A stretch of DNA of 64,000 nt from Margaritifera margaritifera (lineage: Eukaryota > Mollusca > Bivalvia > Unionida > Margaritiferidae), in contig JAQPZY010001569.1 in assembly GCA_029931535.1 (NCBI GenBank), positions 3,397,001 through 3,461,000 on the forward strand, given 5' to 3'. This document shows, piece after piece, positions 34,729-46,774 of the stretch. Every line of letters starts with the position of its first letter. The first letter of the stretch is position 1. The position numbers were made by a program, and so were the translations under genes. Below the pieces are notes generated by a model. That model ran no database searches. It was not told where the DNA came from and saw only the letters and a list, made by a program, of their open reading frames with translations.

Positions 34729-35160
34729 AATTTTTACATTTTAATACAAAAACATGCCAGACAGAGAAAGCAATAAATTCTTTGCCTGTCAAAATTTATG
34801 ATGAAGTCTTGAGCATGTATTTCTTAACAATGCTGGAAATGCAGAGGGGAAAATAAATGCTGTGTGGAAAGATGTGTACATGCAAAAAACACTGAAAATT
34901 CAAAGTAAAATGTGCAAGAATCATTGTTACTTATTTGTACTTATCCCCTACCTACTTTACATAACTTCATGCATTTTGAAGTGATATAATGATAGTATCA
35001 ATTTACAGACAACCTTTTAGATTTTACTAACATGACAAAAAGCCGCAGGAAATAATTTCCTTCATACATGTAGATGACACAAATTTCTGGATGAGAGCGG
35101 GAAAAATGGTTCCACAGACAAAGAACTAAACAGCATTTTACTGTGAACTAATGAGTGTTA

Positions 35161-35925
35161 TGTTGTTCGTCCTTCGAGTTCTAAGATGACCATGACATCA
35201 CTAACTGGTTCCCTTTCTGTGAGTACATGAGTGGCTGATCAGGCCAATTTGTGCTCCAAACTGTCTGTGGCACACTCCACAGGAGATGCCGCTTATGATT
35301 GCTTGATCAATTGAGGATGCATTTCTGAGATTTCATGCTTCTGCACTGCCTCTGCAATTATCCTCAGTTCAAAATCTGTAGCTCCAGTATGTATGAGACT
35401 GCACCAAGTGGAGCGATGCTGTGCGAGATCTTCCCAAGACTCAGGGTCAATGTACAAATGTTTCAAGGATGACTAGTGGGAATCTTTGAACCGTTTCTTC
35501 TGACCACAATGAGATTGCTTTCCCTCCTTCAGCTCACCACAGAAGATCTTCTTTGGTAATCGCTCTTCTGACATCCTGGTAACGTGGCCTGCCCATCACA
35601 CCTGTGATTTCATCAGCAGAGTGTGGATGCTTGGAATGTCTGCCCATGTGAGAACCTCAGTGTCTGGAACCCTGTCCTGCAATCTTATCACATCAGTTTG
35701 GTCAGACAGCCCATGTGAAAATGGTTCAGCTTCTTGACATGGCGTCAAATTTTGCCATGATCTTCCAGAAGCCCCCATGACTGACTGTGTCAAAGGCTTT
35801 TGTCAGGTGGATGAATGTCATGCATAGGTTGGAGTTCTGTTCCTGGCATTTCTCCTGGAGTTGATGAGCTGCAAATACCATGTCTGTGGTCCCTAGTCCT
35901 TTCCTGAAGCCACTAATGAACTAAT
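35161..35925 (-). pseudogene. Internally deleted LINE, relative of 8811-11745
   Basis: The 3' part matches 8811-9400 closely, including the terminal 'tgttgttcgtcc' and the zinc-finger region. At about 35742 it jumps to sequence equivalent to 9904 and continues to the equivalent of 10072. About 500 bp spanning the catalytic DD region is therefore deleted. The motif A aspartate codon is changed to His (35808-35806). It is truncated at its 5' side. Confidence 0.85.
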
Positions 35926-36108
35926 GAGTATGTATAACAAAACCTTTTGATGCCATGCGAGACAAAATATCATCTTCACTGCTTTGATGAGAAGTTAAAC
36001 ATTTTTCATAGTATAAATAAGAACCAGATATTTTGTCTGCATCAACAATCTTATCGAAATGAAATACAGTGATTACATTCAGTCTTCAAGTTAAAGTGAA
36101 AATAAGAG

Positions 36109-39100
36109 GGCCAAGTGGACCTGTGATGGCTCACCTGTCTCATAGCCAAATGCACAAGCAGTTGGCCAAGAAATCTGGGTCATTATGATGCTTTCTCTAC
36201 AAATTTCTTAAAATGCTGTTAATTGCACATGTTATGAAAACAACTGTTTCAAGGTTTCTATACTTTTGTATTTTCATCCATATTCGATACTATATCAACA
36301 TTATTTCAACAACTGTGAAAGACCTTTATGTCAAGATGCTTTCTGTCAAGTTGGTCAAATTCTGTGGAGCAGTTTGTTTTAGGCAATATTGTTTAAATGG
36401 GTTTTTTTAACATATTTTTAGTAATGGTGGCCATACTTGATGGCAGATTGGCTAGATTTGGATTTGTACAAAACCAAAAGGCCTTTCAGCTAGGATGTTT
36501 TTGGTCAAAATTGGTCAAACTGTGTTAAGCTGCATTTGAGATGATGTCATTAAAAGGTTTCATTATCTATAGTAACATCAGCGACATCTGATGTTGGATC
36601 AGCATCATCTGTACAAACTTAAAAAGGCCTTAATGCAAGTATGCTGTCTGTCAAAATTTTGAGAGGTTTTTGAAAAGTCATTTAAAGGTTTTATATTTTT
36701 AGTAGCAGTGGCCACATTTAATGATGGATTGGTTTCATCTGCACAAACTTTTAAGCCCTTTATACCATGATGCTTTCTGTCAAATTTAGTCAAATTCTGT
36801 TGAGGGGTTTTTGAGATGTCATTGAAATGTGTTTTATTTTTAGTAATGTGCCCATAATTGACAGCAGATCAGCATCAGTTGTTCAAATTTGAAAGTCTTT
36901 GATGCTACGATGCTTTCTGTCAAATTTGGTCCAATGCTGTTGAGAAGTTTTTCAGAAGTCATTCAAAGCATTTTGTTTTCAGCAATGGCAGATTGGCATC
37001 ATTTTTATTAATTTTAATGTTCTTCACACCAGGATGCTTCTGTCAAATTTGGTCAAAGTCTGTTGTGCGGTTTCTGTGAGGTCATTTAAAGATTTTTCTA
37101 TTTTTAGTAATGGCAGCCATATTTGATGATCAAGAGGTATCATTTGTACAAAACTGAAAGCCCTTCTTGCCAGGATTCTATCTGTCAAATTTGGTCAAAT
37201 TCTGTTGAGTGGCTTTTAATAAATAAGTCATTTAACAGTTTTTCTATCTTTCGCATGCAAGTCTCTAAAATAGTACAGGGTTTAACAGCACATCAGCACA
37301 ATCCTGGCTATATAGTGCAGAGTAAATTTATGCATTCCAAAAATAAACAAACAAAACAAAGATAAATGCAATATGGGTAGAATGCTTGAAATACAAAATT
37401 AAATTTTCTACATAAACCACATTCTTTTAAAAATTCCCAGACCTTCTCAGGTAGAACATGATCATGAGATGCTTCCCAGCGCAAATATTTTACCTCCATT
37501 AGTCATCTCTTATGACATGCAAGAGGGCACATCAGGGCTACACGTGTATTATGCATTCCCGAGCTTGCAGGAGGGTCTATTTTTAATAGAGGCAGCCATA
37601 TTTGATGGTAGATATGCATCATTCATTCAAATTTAAATGTCTTTTATGCCAGGATGCTTTCATTCAAATTTGGTAAAATACTGTTCAGCAGTTTCTGAGA
37701 AGCTGTTCAAAGCTATTTCTATTTTCTGCAATGGTTGCCATCCTGGATGGCAGATTGGCATCATTTGTTTTGTTAATGTATATTGAATCTATAATGTGTG
37801 CTTAACTTTGTCCATTATAGTAAGGTTGTACTTATTTGTACTTTAAAATACGGTTACTTGTCAACAGGATGTTGACCAGCATTTGAGTTCAAGGCTGGTC
37901 TTTTTCACCATTAGATTGTTTTTTTCCATTAGGATGACTCACGTCCTGTAATGATGTGGGTACTTAGAAAAAATGTATATAATAGAGACTTGATATGCAT
38001 TAACTTCATTCCTGTTTTAAGATCAGTCTGGGAATCATTTTGTGACCAGTTTATTGTTGTGCAATTGAACTCGGATATCATTCAAGAGAAATTATTTATT
38101 TAAACATTTACTGGAATTACTAAGTGCTCATTAACTTTTTGATTAATATATTACTTTGGACTTTTGTGAACTCATTCAAAGACATTCTGGATTGTATCAG
38201 CGTTGTATATCAGGACATTCAAAACTATTGGAATTCATTCGGAACAGTCTATATTTTTGGACTTGTGATAGGACATTTAGGATTATTTGGAATTTATTTC
38301 ACAAACTGTACGTGTCTTTTGAATTTTTACTTTGTATTGTAGGAAAATACTTTATTTAAATTGTTGGTTTCACTTTCTTACTGTTTTACTTATTTTTAAG
38401 ACACAGAGTCATAACAGTAACAACTTTAAAGTTCTTCATGCCTGGTTGCTTTTTGCCAAATTTGTTCAATGTCTTTTTTTTTTGTTTCTGAGAAGTCACT
38501 TAAAAGTTTGTTAGTAATGGCAGCCATATTTGATGGTCAAGCGGCATGATGTGTACAAAACTGAAAAAGCCCTTCTTACTAGGATTCTTTCTGTCAAATT
38601 TTGTCAAGTTCTGTTGAGTGCTTTAAAAGAAGCAGTAATTAAATTTTTTCTTTTTTTTAAAATATATGCAAAGTATTATAAGGTTTAACAGCACAATCCT
38701 GGCTTTAAGGTACGGAGTACATTTATGTATTCAAAAAAAAAAAGCATACAAAACAAAGATAAAGACAAAAAGGGTCAAATTCTTGAAATACAAAGTCAAA
38801 TTTTCAACATAAACCACACTCTTTTCATAAATCCAAGACCTTCTCATGTAGAACATCATCATTAAATGATTCTAGTGCAGAAAATTTGCTGCCATTACTG
38901 TTTACACTCGTGTATAAGCAGAGTCCAAATGCAAACATCATAGACCCTGATCTGCTGGCACATAATGCACCGGCAGATCTGGGTTTATGCAGTTTGCAGT
39001 TGGTATTGGCTTATATGCAAGTATATACGGTAGTCATCTCTTATGACATGCAGGAGGGTACATCACGACTATTCTACATTCCTCAGCCTGCACGTGGGTC

Positions 39101-39331
39101 TATTTTTAGTAGTGTCTGCCAAATTTGATGGCAGATAGGCATCATCTGTACAAACTTTAAACTCTTTCATGCCAGGATACTCTCTGCCAAATTTGGTTGA
39201 AATTTGTTCAGTTGTTTGTAAGAAGTTAAAAATAGCAATTGTTGATGGATGCATGATGGATGACACACAATCCACAATGGACACATGGCCATACCATAAA
39301 CTCACTTGGCCTTATGGCCAGCAAAGCTAAA
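36109..39331 (+). repeat. Long degenerate tandem element, about 135-bp unit
   Basis: Units contain 'gccaggatgctttctgtcaa', 'atttggtcaaattctgttga', 'gaagtcatttaaaggttttt', 'tagtaatggcagccatattt' and 'gatggcagattggcatcatt' in order. The array starts at 'gagggccaagtggacctgtg' followed by 'gctcacctg'. It ends 'cacttggccttatggccagc' and 'aaagctaaaa'. The ends are loosely inverted around GCTCACCTG. A short relative with the same first and last phrases is at 58125-58833. A different repeat (37365-37580 and 38745-39090) interrupts it. Confidence 0.7.
38896..39032 (+). mobile_element. Double-palindrome MITE, copy 9, single-hairpin derivative
   Basis: 137 bp including TA flanks. Termini are normal (TACTGTTTACACTCGTGTAT and ...GCAAGTATATACGG TA). 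Inside there is only one hairpin: the left arm is B-type ('catagaccctgatctg') and the right arm A-type ('cagatctgggtttatgcag'). It is inserted in a repeat whose uninterrupted version is at about 37488-37510. Confidence 0.9.
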
Positions 39332-39689
39332 ATAGTAAAAAGCTTGCTGAACCTAAGATTTGTTTTTATACTGCATTTTGGAAAATCTCCTAGAAATGAA
39401 AAAAAGGCTTCCTGGTGGCTATTCCAGTAATGAAACATGCATGCCAATGTTCAAGGCCAATATTCATATCAAAGTTTAGTGTCATGATTCCAAGTTAAAG
39501 ATGACAGCAGCTGTAGATGCATTGATACAGTCTATATTCTTCTTAATATAACTACTGTTCATCCAACTATAGCTTTGATGTCAAGAGTGGGAACCATTCA
39601 CTGGAAAACCATTCAAACTCCAATCCAACAAGTGTTTAACCAGACATTTTAATTAACAACTGTTTATATCTAAAATGAACAAGATTACC

Positions 39690-39800
39690 GTACAGTAAAA
39701 CCTCTTCTTTTTACCTTCCCCAATATCAGATCAGTCTGACTCCAGCCAAAATATTCGGTCATTCCAATTGACTTTCTTTGAGAGTATCATTTAAAATGAG
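39690..39800 (+). repeat. CAGTAAAACCTC-type terminus
   Basis: 'tacagtaaaacctcttcttt' is followed by 'tcggtcattccaattgac'. It resembles a pogo-like terminal sequence with one end visible. Confidence 0.4.
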
Positions 39801-40004
39801 GCCCCGTAGTCACGAAAATGTCTGAGTACAAAATATGAACTCCAACTCAAAGCCCCTAAACAAGCCATAGGAAAGGTGAGCAATCCATTTGAAAACCATT
39901 CAAACTTCAATCAACATGAGTATTTTACTAGACATTTTCAAAGACAACTGTTTGCAGTGGAATATGTCTTCCATTTCCAACTCCTACCACATGACAGGAA
40001 TGAG

Positions 40005-40965
40005 TCTATAGTCCAAAATAAGAGTCCCTCAAAAGACTAGGAACTGACACTCTACTGGCCAAAAAGAATTTCCAGTAATTCAAGACAAGAAACATTTCTT
40101 CTTTTAACTGCAGCATGTTGAAACAATCTGATATTTTTGAGCGAACTAACTAGACATCGTCAGAAGTCTTTTGGTTAAAACCCCACATGAATATAACCAT
40201 CCATTCCGGATGAGTAGCAATAACAAGATTTTCAAGATGGCTGCCATGGTGGCCATACTGGATGTCACATCAGCCCCATTTTCATCTAGGACGAACTAAA
40301 CATCACAAGAAATCTTTTGGTGAAAACCCCATGATATGACCATCCATCTAGGAGAAGTAGCAATAACAAGATATACAAAACGGCCACTGCGACAGCCATA
40401 TTTGATATCCTAGGGTCAGCTAGTTCAGCACCATTTTCATTCAGAACTAGATATCATAACAAGTCTTCTGGTGAAAACTCCAAGTCCATATGATTTTTAT
40501 GTTGAGGAGAAGTAGTAGTAACAAGATTGTCAAAAATTGCAGCCACGGTGGGCATACTGATTTAAGATTGGGACCATTTTTATATAGGACCAACTAGATA
40601 TCATTTTGTAGTGAAAACTGCATGTTTATAAGACCATCCATTCAAAATGAGTAGAAATGACAAGATTTTCAATATGGATGCTGTGTAGGCCATATTGGAT
40701 GTCTGAGTTGGATTATTTTCGTTAAGAACCAACTACACATCATAAAATGTCTTCTGGTGATAACCCCATGTTGATTACTTTCTGTTCAGGAGGAGTAGCA
40801 ATAACAACATTTTCAAGATGATTGCCATGGTTGCCATACTGGACATCAGATCAGCACCATTTTCATTAGGACCAAATAGACATAATAATAAGTCTTTAAG
40901 TTAAAAGCCAATGTTGAAATGACTATCCATTCAAGGAGAGTAGCAACAAAAAAAAAACCAGTACA
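40005..40965 (+). repeat. Degenerate tandem array 2, copy a, about 140-bp unit
   Basis: Units include 'aagtcttttggtgaaaaccc', 'catgttgatatgaccatcca', 'ttcaggagaagtagcaataa', 'caagattttcaagatggc', 'gccatactggatgtcagatc', 'agcaccattttcatttagga' and 'ccaactagacatcat'. The first phrase after the start is 'ctactggccaaaaagaattt'. The same start and units are at 44190-45290. Confidence 0.75.
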
Positions 40966-41059
40966 ACTTTTCTGAAAATAGTGCTAGTAAAAGGTCTGGT
41001 GATGACCATAATATTGTAATGAGAAAAAACATACACAGTAATTTCATTTCGATAAAGTT

Positions 41060-41760
41060 AAGTTTTGATTTTAAATGTTAGTGAGCTTTGTAGCTCCATC
41101 TAGCTTCTTAGGTTTTGGTCACGTGATCCCCCCTGTTGGGTATATATACGGGACAACTGTGGTTGCGATGGTGGTGTGGTATGGTGTGATATAGTGTGAA
41201 GACATCCCTTCGAGTGAAGCAGTACAAGCAAGCAAATTTTGTCATAGATCGCCGAACAGGATCAGGCAAAACCAGGGATTCTTAAAAGGATAAGGACTAG
41301 GTCTTTCATCTACCAGAATAGGGGGAGCTTCAAGGCCCGTTCAAGAAGCACAGGAATCTTGTTATCACGACTTCGCAAGAATACAGATTTTAACCAAAGA
41401 TCTCTCTTCTCTCATTATTCCGTCTCTGTTCATATCTGTCAATCTTGAAGGAGAGACAACCCAGACCATGATTCAGTCGACGACTCCGACTATGACCCAG
41501 TTGGCAACTAAAACTACGACCCAGTCGGTGACCCAGACTGCAATCAAGTCTGTGACCAAGTTGGTGACCAGGTGTCAAGAAGAAGCCAGGAATACGACGA
41601 TATCCTGCTGGAGCAGAAATCTGTCACACTCTGGAGTGCAAGTCCTCAGACAGATACAGCAATGTATCACTCCAATATAAAGATCTATCCTAAAGAACCA
41701 GAGAAAGTGAGACTCTGGGTAGTGTAGCCGAGTGAATTCCACTACAATATTTAATATTCA
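41060..41760 (+). promoter_or_regulatory. Promoter-like or LTR-like segment
   Basis: A consensus TATA box TATATATA (41141-41148) lies 15 bp after an E-box CACGTG (41120-41125). It is followed by less AT-rich sequence with 'gaacaggatcaggcaaaacc'. A polymerase II promoter is plausible, either of a host transcript or of a solo LTR. No matching second LTR, primer-binding site or flanking duplication was found. The frame at 41468-41680 is a run of TQS/TQT-type codons from imperfect 'gacccagtcggt' repeats and is not convincing as a protein. Confidence 0.3.
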
Positions 41761-41789
41761 TTAACAGAGTAAATTGGACAGCATGTATT

Positions 41790-41947
41790 TCAATATTTAA
41801 CATGATAACTGCCCTTCAAGACAATGGTTATACAATTTTGTTTTAACACATTTAGATTTGTTCCTGATCCAATGTTTATGGGGAGTTCATTCCATAAAAT
41901 AGCACCATTGTAAGCAAATGATGTACTATATTTTACAGCAATCCACT
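41790..41947 (-). pseudogene. LINE ORF2 C-terminal end
   Basis: The minus strand reads SFAYNGAILWNELP, then a stretch ending in VLKQNCITIVLKGSY. The SFxYxGAxLWNxLP signature is the usual end of L2/CR1-type LINE ORF2 proteins. Only about 50 codons are present. Confidence 0.8.
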
Positions 41948-43041
41948 AAAAACTACAACAGTAGTTACCTTCATGAAATTCTGTCATATACTGCATTCAG
42001 CTGCAAGTCAAAAAAGGCAATAACTCCTACAAAAATCAAGGAAGCACAAAGATTTGTCACTATGTGCATCTTTAGATAATGACTATGTTCATACTGCACA
42101 GTTTAACATTTACAAACTGTGAGAAAAGTTAATTGATCAATCTAGGCACTGCATTTAAAATAGAAGATATTTTATGCAAGACCTCTGGAAAATATTTATG
42201 AACCTAACAAGCACAGATGAAAATATCTCAACAACAAAAAAAACCCAATAAACCCTGAATACCAAAAAAGCAGAGGTATATTTTAAAATATAAATATATA
42301 CGGAATCGGAAAAAGCCACATGCCATGTGTGATGATATGTATCCGCAATTACAAGATTTCATCAAACAGCATCACAATGAATACTGGCACATGACAATAT
42401 AAACTGTTGGGGTTTAGAAAACATAACCACTGACTAACCTTTACCCCAAGATCATACAGGCTTATGAGTACAGTGTGTGTTGTAGAATGAATTGTCTCAG
42501 CTTCATAATGATTCATCCCAAATATGATGAAAACCTATCAAAATATTTAGGTGATATAGGCAAATGAAAAACCTAAACAAAAACCTTAACTATTGATGCC
42601 ACAATTGCTAGCAGAAAAGTGATTCCTATATCCCACTTTCCATTACTGTGATCCCATCAAAAATTATGATTCAGAAACCAAGCCCTGTCCATGCTTACTT
42701 TCATAAGAAAATCTTTTCTAATGGGTTTATAAAAATACATAATTTTCCTGACTTACAAGTTCAATTCAAAGAAAGGAAACTTCAGACTTTTTGCAAATTC
42801 CAACCATTATATTCTCAGTTATTTTAGCTGAAAATGACTGTGTACAGTATACCAAGTCCAGTTTTGACTAAATTACTGTAACATCATGTCATTACTGGCA
42901 TTTATTAGCCGACAGCCTTTCTATTGGCTAGGGGTTATGAGAAGAGAGATACTGACAAGTTGGAGCTATTATAATGTATAGTGGAGATTCTGCCAGGCAA
43001 GTTTGTTATTTATAATCAGATCAACATGTTTTACTAGGTAT
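41948..43041. other. No gene; interspersed repeat near 42410-42640
   Basis: 42450-42640 shares 'tgtagaatgaattgtctcag', 'tatgatgaaaa' and 'aaaaaccttaac' with 46600-46720. 60700-60790 shares 'gctagaaaagtgat' with 42610-42625. This is a degenerate repeat family with no coding content. Confidence 0.4.
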
Positions 43042-43654
43042 TTAACTCATTAACCCCTAGCGCCACGTTTACGTGTCTTGAGGTTGTACCCTACTTCAGA
43101 GTTCAATAATGTCAACATCATTTAAGATACACTAAAGTGGATGGTATTGCAGGAAAGTAGACAGATGTAGCTCTACAATGATACCAAATAATATCGACTT
43201 CCTACTAGAATTAAAAAGCACAGTGAAAAAAATGCATTTTTTTTAGACCCGATTCTTTTTAGGTTGAAAATTGCCAGTTTCGGAACTGGAGTTTGTGTCC
43301 AGATTTTAGACTTTTTGGCCTTAGATCTAAAGCAGACCGGTCTGAACTGCAGAAAGACAGATGAACCTTTGCAAAAAGTAGGATAAGTTTGAGATTTGGA
43401 GTAAAAAGGGGCCAGGACACAAAAATCCGGGGTCTAATAAAATAAAATAAAAAGTCCAATTTTTACCCTTCTGCACATGCGCGAGCGTAATAGCCAATCA
43501 AAAGCAATGTTTCTGATACACCTAAGCATCTGGCTAAAAGAAAAACTTTCTTATGCAGATGTGTTTTGCTGCATTCAGAAGTAACCCAAAAAATGCGTTT
43601 CCTACCCCCATTTCATGTGAAAATTAAAAGAATCTCCCAGGGTTAATGAGTTAA
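43042..43654. mobile_element. piggyBac-like non-autonomous element
   Basis: TTAA flanks both ends (43042-43045 and 43651-43654). Termini are CTCATTAACCCCTAG and, inverted, CTCATTAACCCTGG, giving about 11 bp of perfect inverted repeat. The interior is about 600 bp with no coding frame and a CpG-containing stretch near 43470-43490. TTAA is the piggyBac target, so assignment rests on the flanks and ends only. Confidence 0.65.
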
Positions 43655-44189
43655 ACTGTATTTTGGGAACATAACCATTTGTTGGTACTACATAGCCACT
43701 TTTGTGCTGAGGTGCCATAAAGTACTACTACATACATTAAAACTGTACAAATAGCACAAATGAGAACTTCATTTGTTGAATACTAAGTGATGTTAAAACA
43801 ACTGCATCTGGATTATATGTAGGCAAACAATACTACCTAACATACAATGCACTAGTGTGTTCTATGCGGCATCAAGCATAATATAAGGCATAGATTATTG
43901 GCAATAATATCTCCTTATCATCAGGGGTATCACACCAAAAAGCAGGGTGGAGGTGGGGATCCAGAACAAGCAAACTGTCAAAGGGAGGAGGCATGACATC
44001 AGCCTAAACAATATCTTATGGAAGGAGAACTTGAACCAAATTGGGTGGCAACAGGCCCACTAGCCATCCTTGGAAATCAGCAATGAATCAGATGAATTTG
44101 TTGATTGGCCTTTCTGACAAAGTTTATTTTAAAACTGCCCTAATTTATGCCTTGGTAGGTGAGACACTACTTCTTGCAGAACACATGTA
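43655..44189. other. No gene recognised
   Basis: AT-rich unique-looking sequence with no exon support. Confidence 0.3.
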
Positions 44190-45290
44190 AACAAGAATCC
44201 CTAGAAGGGACTGATGTTCTACTGACCAAAAAGAATTTCCAGAAATTCAAGATAAGACTATTTGTTCTTTTTAACTGCCAAGTCTTGAAACAATCTCGTA
44301 TTTTTTTCAAATACAATTTTTAAAATCGGCACAGTGGCAGCCATATTTAATGTGATTTTTGCACCATTTTTATCTCAGACCAACCAAACATCATTAGAAG
44401 TCTTTGCTGAAAACCTAATGTGAATATGACCACCCATTTAGAAGTAGCACTAACAAGATTTTTAATGATAGCTGCAGTGAAAGCCTTATCAGATGTCCAA
44501 GCAGCATCATATTCATTTAGGATCAACTAGACATCATATGAAGAGTTTTAGTGACAACAACATGTCGATATGACCATCCATTCTGTAGCACTAACAAGAT
44601 TTTTAAGATAGCTGCAGTGAAAACCATATCAGATATCCAAGCAGCATCATATTCATTTAGGATCAACTAGACATCATATGAAGACTTTAGTGACAACAAC
44701 ATGTCAATATGACCATCCATTCTGTAGAGGTAGCAATAACAAGATTTTCAAGATCGACACTGTGATGGCCACATCTGATGTCTGAGCTGCACTATTTTCA
44801 CTTAGGACAAACAAGACTTCATAAGTAGTCTTCTGATGAAAACCCCATGTCAATATGCCTTTCCATTCAGGAGTAGTGATAACAAAATTTTCAAGAGGGC
44901 TTCCATGGCCTCCATATTGGATATCTGATTGGCACCATTTTCAGTTAGGACTAACTAGACATCATAAGAAGTCTTTTAGTAAAAACGCCATGTTGATATA
45001 ACTATCTGTTCAGGAGCTAGTAATAACAAGATTTTCAAGATGGCCACTATGTTGGCCATATCAGATGTCTAAGTGGCACCATTTTCATTTAGGAATAACT
45101 AGACCATGGGATGAATGTGTTTGCCAAGTTTCATGCCAATCCTCCAAGTAGTTTAGGAGGAGTAGTGATAACAAACTTGTGTTAACTGAAGTACAGACTA
45201 TGGATGACATGGCAGATGGACGACACACAATGGACACTATGCCATTCCATAAGCTCTTCTGGTCTATGACCAGTAGAGCTAATGAACACA
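44190..45290 (+). repeat. Degenerate tandem array 2, copy b
   Basis: Same start phrase and units as 40005-40965. Two adjacent units around 44480-44715 are nearly identical ('agatgtccaagcagcatcat' / 'agatatccaagcagcatcat'). It ends 'cattccataagctcttctgg' 'tctatgaccagtagagctaa', similar to the end of the 36109-39331 array. Confidence 0.75.
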
Positions 45291-46267
45291 TACTGAACGT
45301 AGGTTGCTGGCAAAAAAGAAGGTTAGTTAAGACCCTCATGGTCACAATGAGTATATGCTAAGTCCAACAACAGATTATTTGTGCGTGTGTGTAAATCCCT
45401 GAACACTGGACATATGCAATATATTGATAATGCAAGTTGGAATGGAATAAGAAAACTTACAATAGATTAGTGGGATTGAGTAATTAAATATCGTCAAATG
45501 ATGTAAGTTACAATGAAACCTACATTAACAGCAGAGATGCTGCCAGGATTTTATCTAAAGAGGGGATCTTTCCCATTGTCACCAAACCAATTAGGGAGTA
45601 GAATAAAAAGGGAGGAGGAAACCGCCATAGTTCAATATTTACCTAACACTTAAATATCCACCTCTCTTTCTTCCTGCTTCACTCTGTTCGGGTACTTTAA
45701 AACTGGAACATTTTCAATGGCAGTAAAATACACATATACAACTGCATTAGATTTTTCAGGCTCTTTCTTTAAACAATGGAGACAGCAGCTTCGAAATCAG
45801 ACTAGAGTACATTAGCTTTTAATGCCTGCATATGATCTTGTGACTCAGCATGTCATGTAAGAGTCGACGTCCTAAACTTCAAACAGCTGATTTCTGATAT
45901 AAAAGATTTTTTTCCCCCACAACTTTTGCAAATATCACATTTTTATATGCATGTCTTTTAACTAATTTGCGGGAGTTTTTGCTTGCATATCACTGCTTTC
46001 CAAGTGTGAATTTATACAAATTTTGGATGATTTGTGCACTTGCACACCCTGGCAGCATCTTGTAATAGACACTTCCAAAGAAAACACAAGGAACACATTT
46101 CATAAAGGACAAAATTCATGCACCTCTTAACTTTTCTACACATTTATTCTCAATGTAAAGGACACCTTTCCATAAACAATAAAAACTGTGGTACCATGGA
46201 TGTTCTTTATACACAAGCTTTACTGTAATTCAATCATGACCTTCCAATTTGCAAATGAGAAGGTAAC
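45291..46267. other. No gene recognised
   Basis: No exon, bounded repeat or RNA gene was identified. Confidence 0.3.
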
Positions 46268-46479
46268 TACTGTATATACTTGGGTCCAATTATAAACAAC
46301 TAAGACCCTGATCTGCCATCATATATAATGCACCGGTATATCAGGGTCTATGTTGTTTGCTCTGCTGATTAATCCTAACAAACTGCCTAGACCCAAATCT
46401 GCTGATGCATTATATGATGGCAGATCTGGATTTATGTAGTTTGCATTTGGATTAGACTTATGTGTGAGTATCTATGGTA
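46268..46479 (+). mobile_element. Double-palindrome MITE, copy 10, old
   Basis: Order B then A with TA flanks. Many arm substitutions are unpaired (for example 'cctagacccaaatctgctga' against 'cagatctggatttatgtag'), so this copy is older than copies 2, 5 and 6. Confidence 0.85.
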
Positions 46480-46721
46480 ACAGGTAAGATGACACAAACC
46501 CCCATAAATGTTGGTAAATAACAAGACTAGGGCTTGCATTTCAAGCCCACTAAAAAAGCATCACTGTAAAATGTGACAAGGTCAAGGTCAAAAGGTTGAA
46601 AGAGCATGTTGCAGAATGAATTGTCTTAACTTCACATTCATCCAAAGTATGATGAAAATCCATCATGGGTTCAGGAAATGTATGCAAATGAAAAACTTTA
46701 ACCAAAACCTTAACAAACTGT

Positions 46722-46774
<53 letters not shown>
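46722..46774. repeat. (GAT)n microsatellite
   Basis: About 17 perfect trinucleotide units. The poly-Met, poly-Ile and poly-Ser frames across it are artefacts. Confidence 0.97.

Noticed and set aside
41468..41680. Thr/Gln-rich frame (TQS/TQT repeats)
   Set aside because: The codons come from imperfect 12-base tandem text; there is no domain and no splice context.
41060..41760. Complete LTR retrotransposon
   Set aside because: No second LTR, gag/pol sequence, primer-binding site or target duplication was found.
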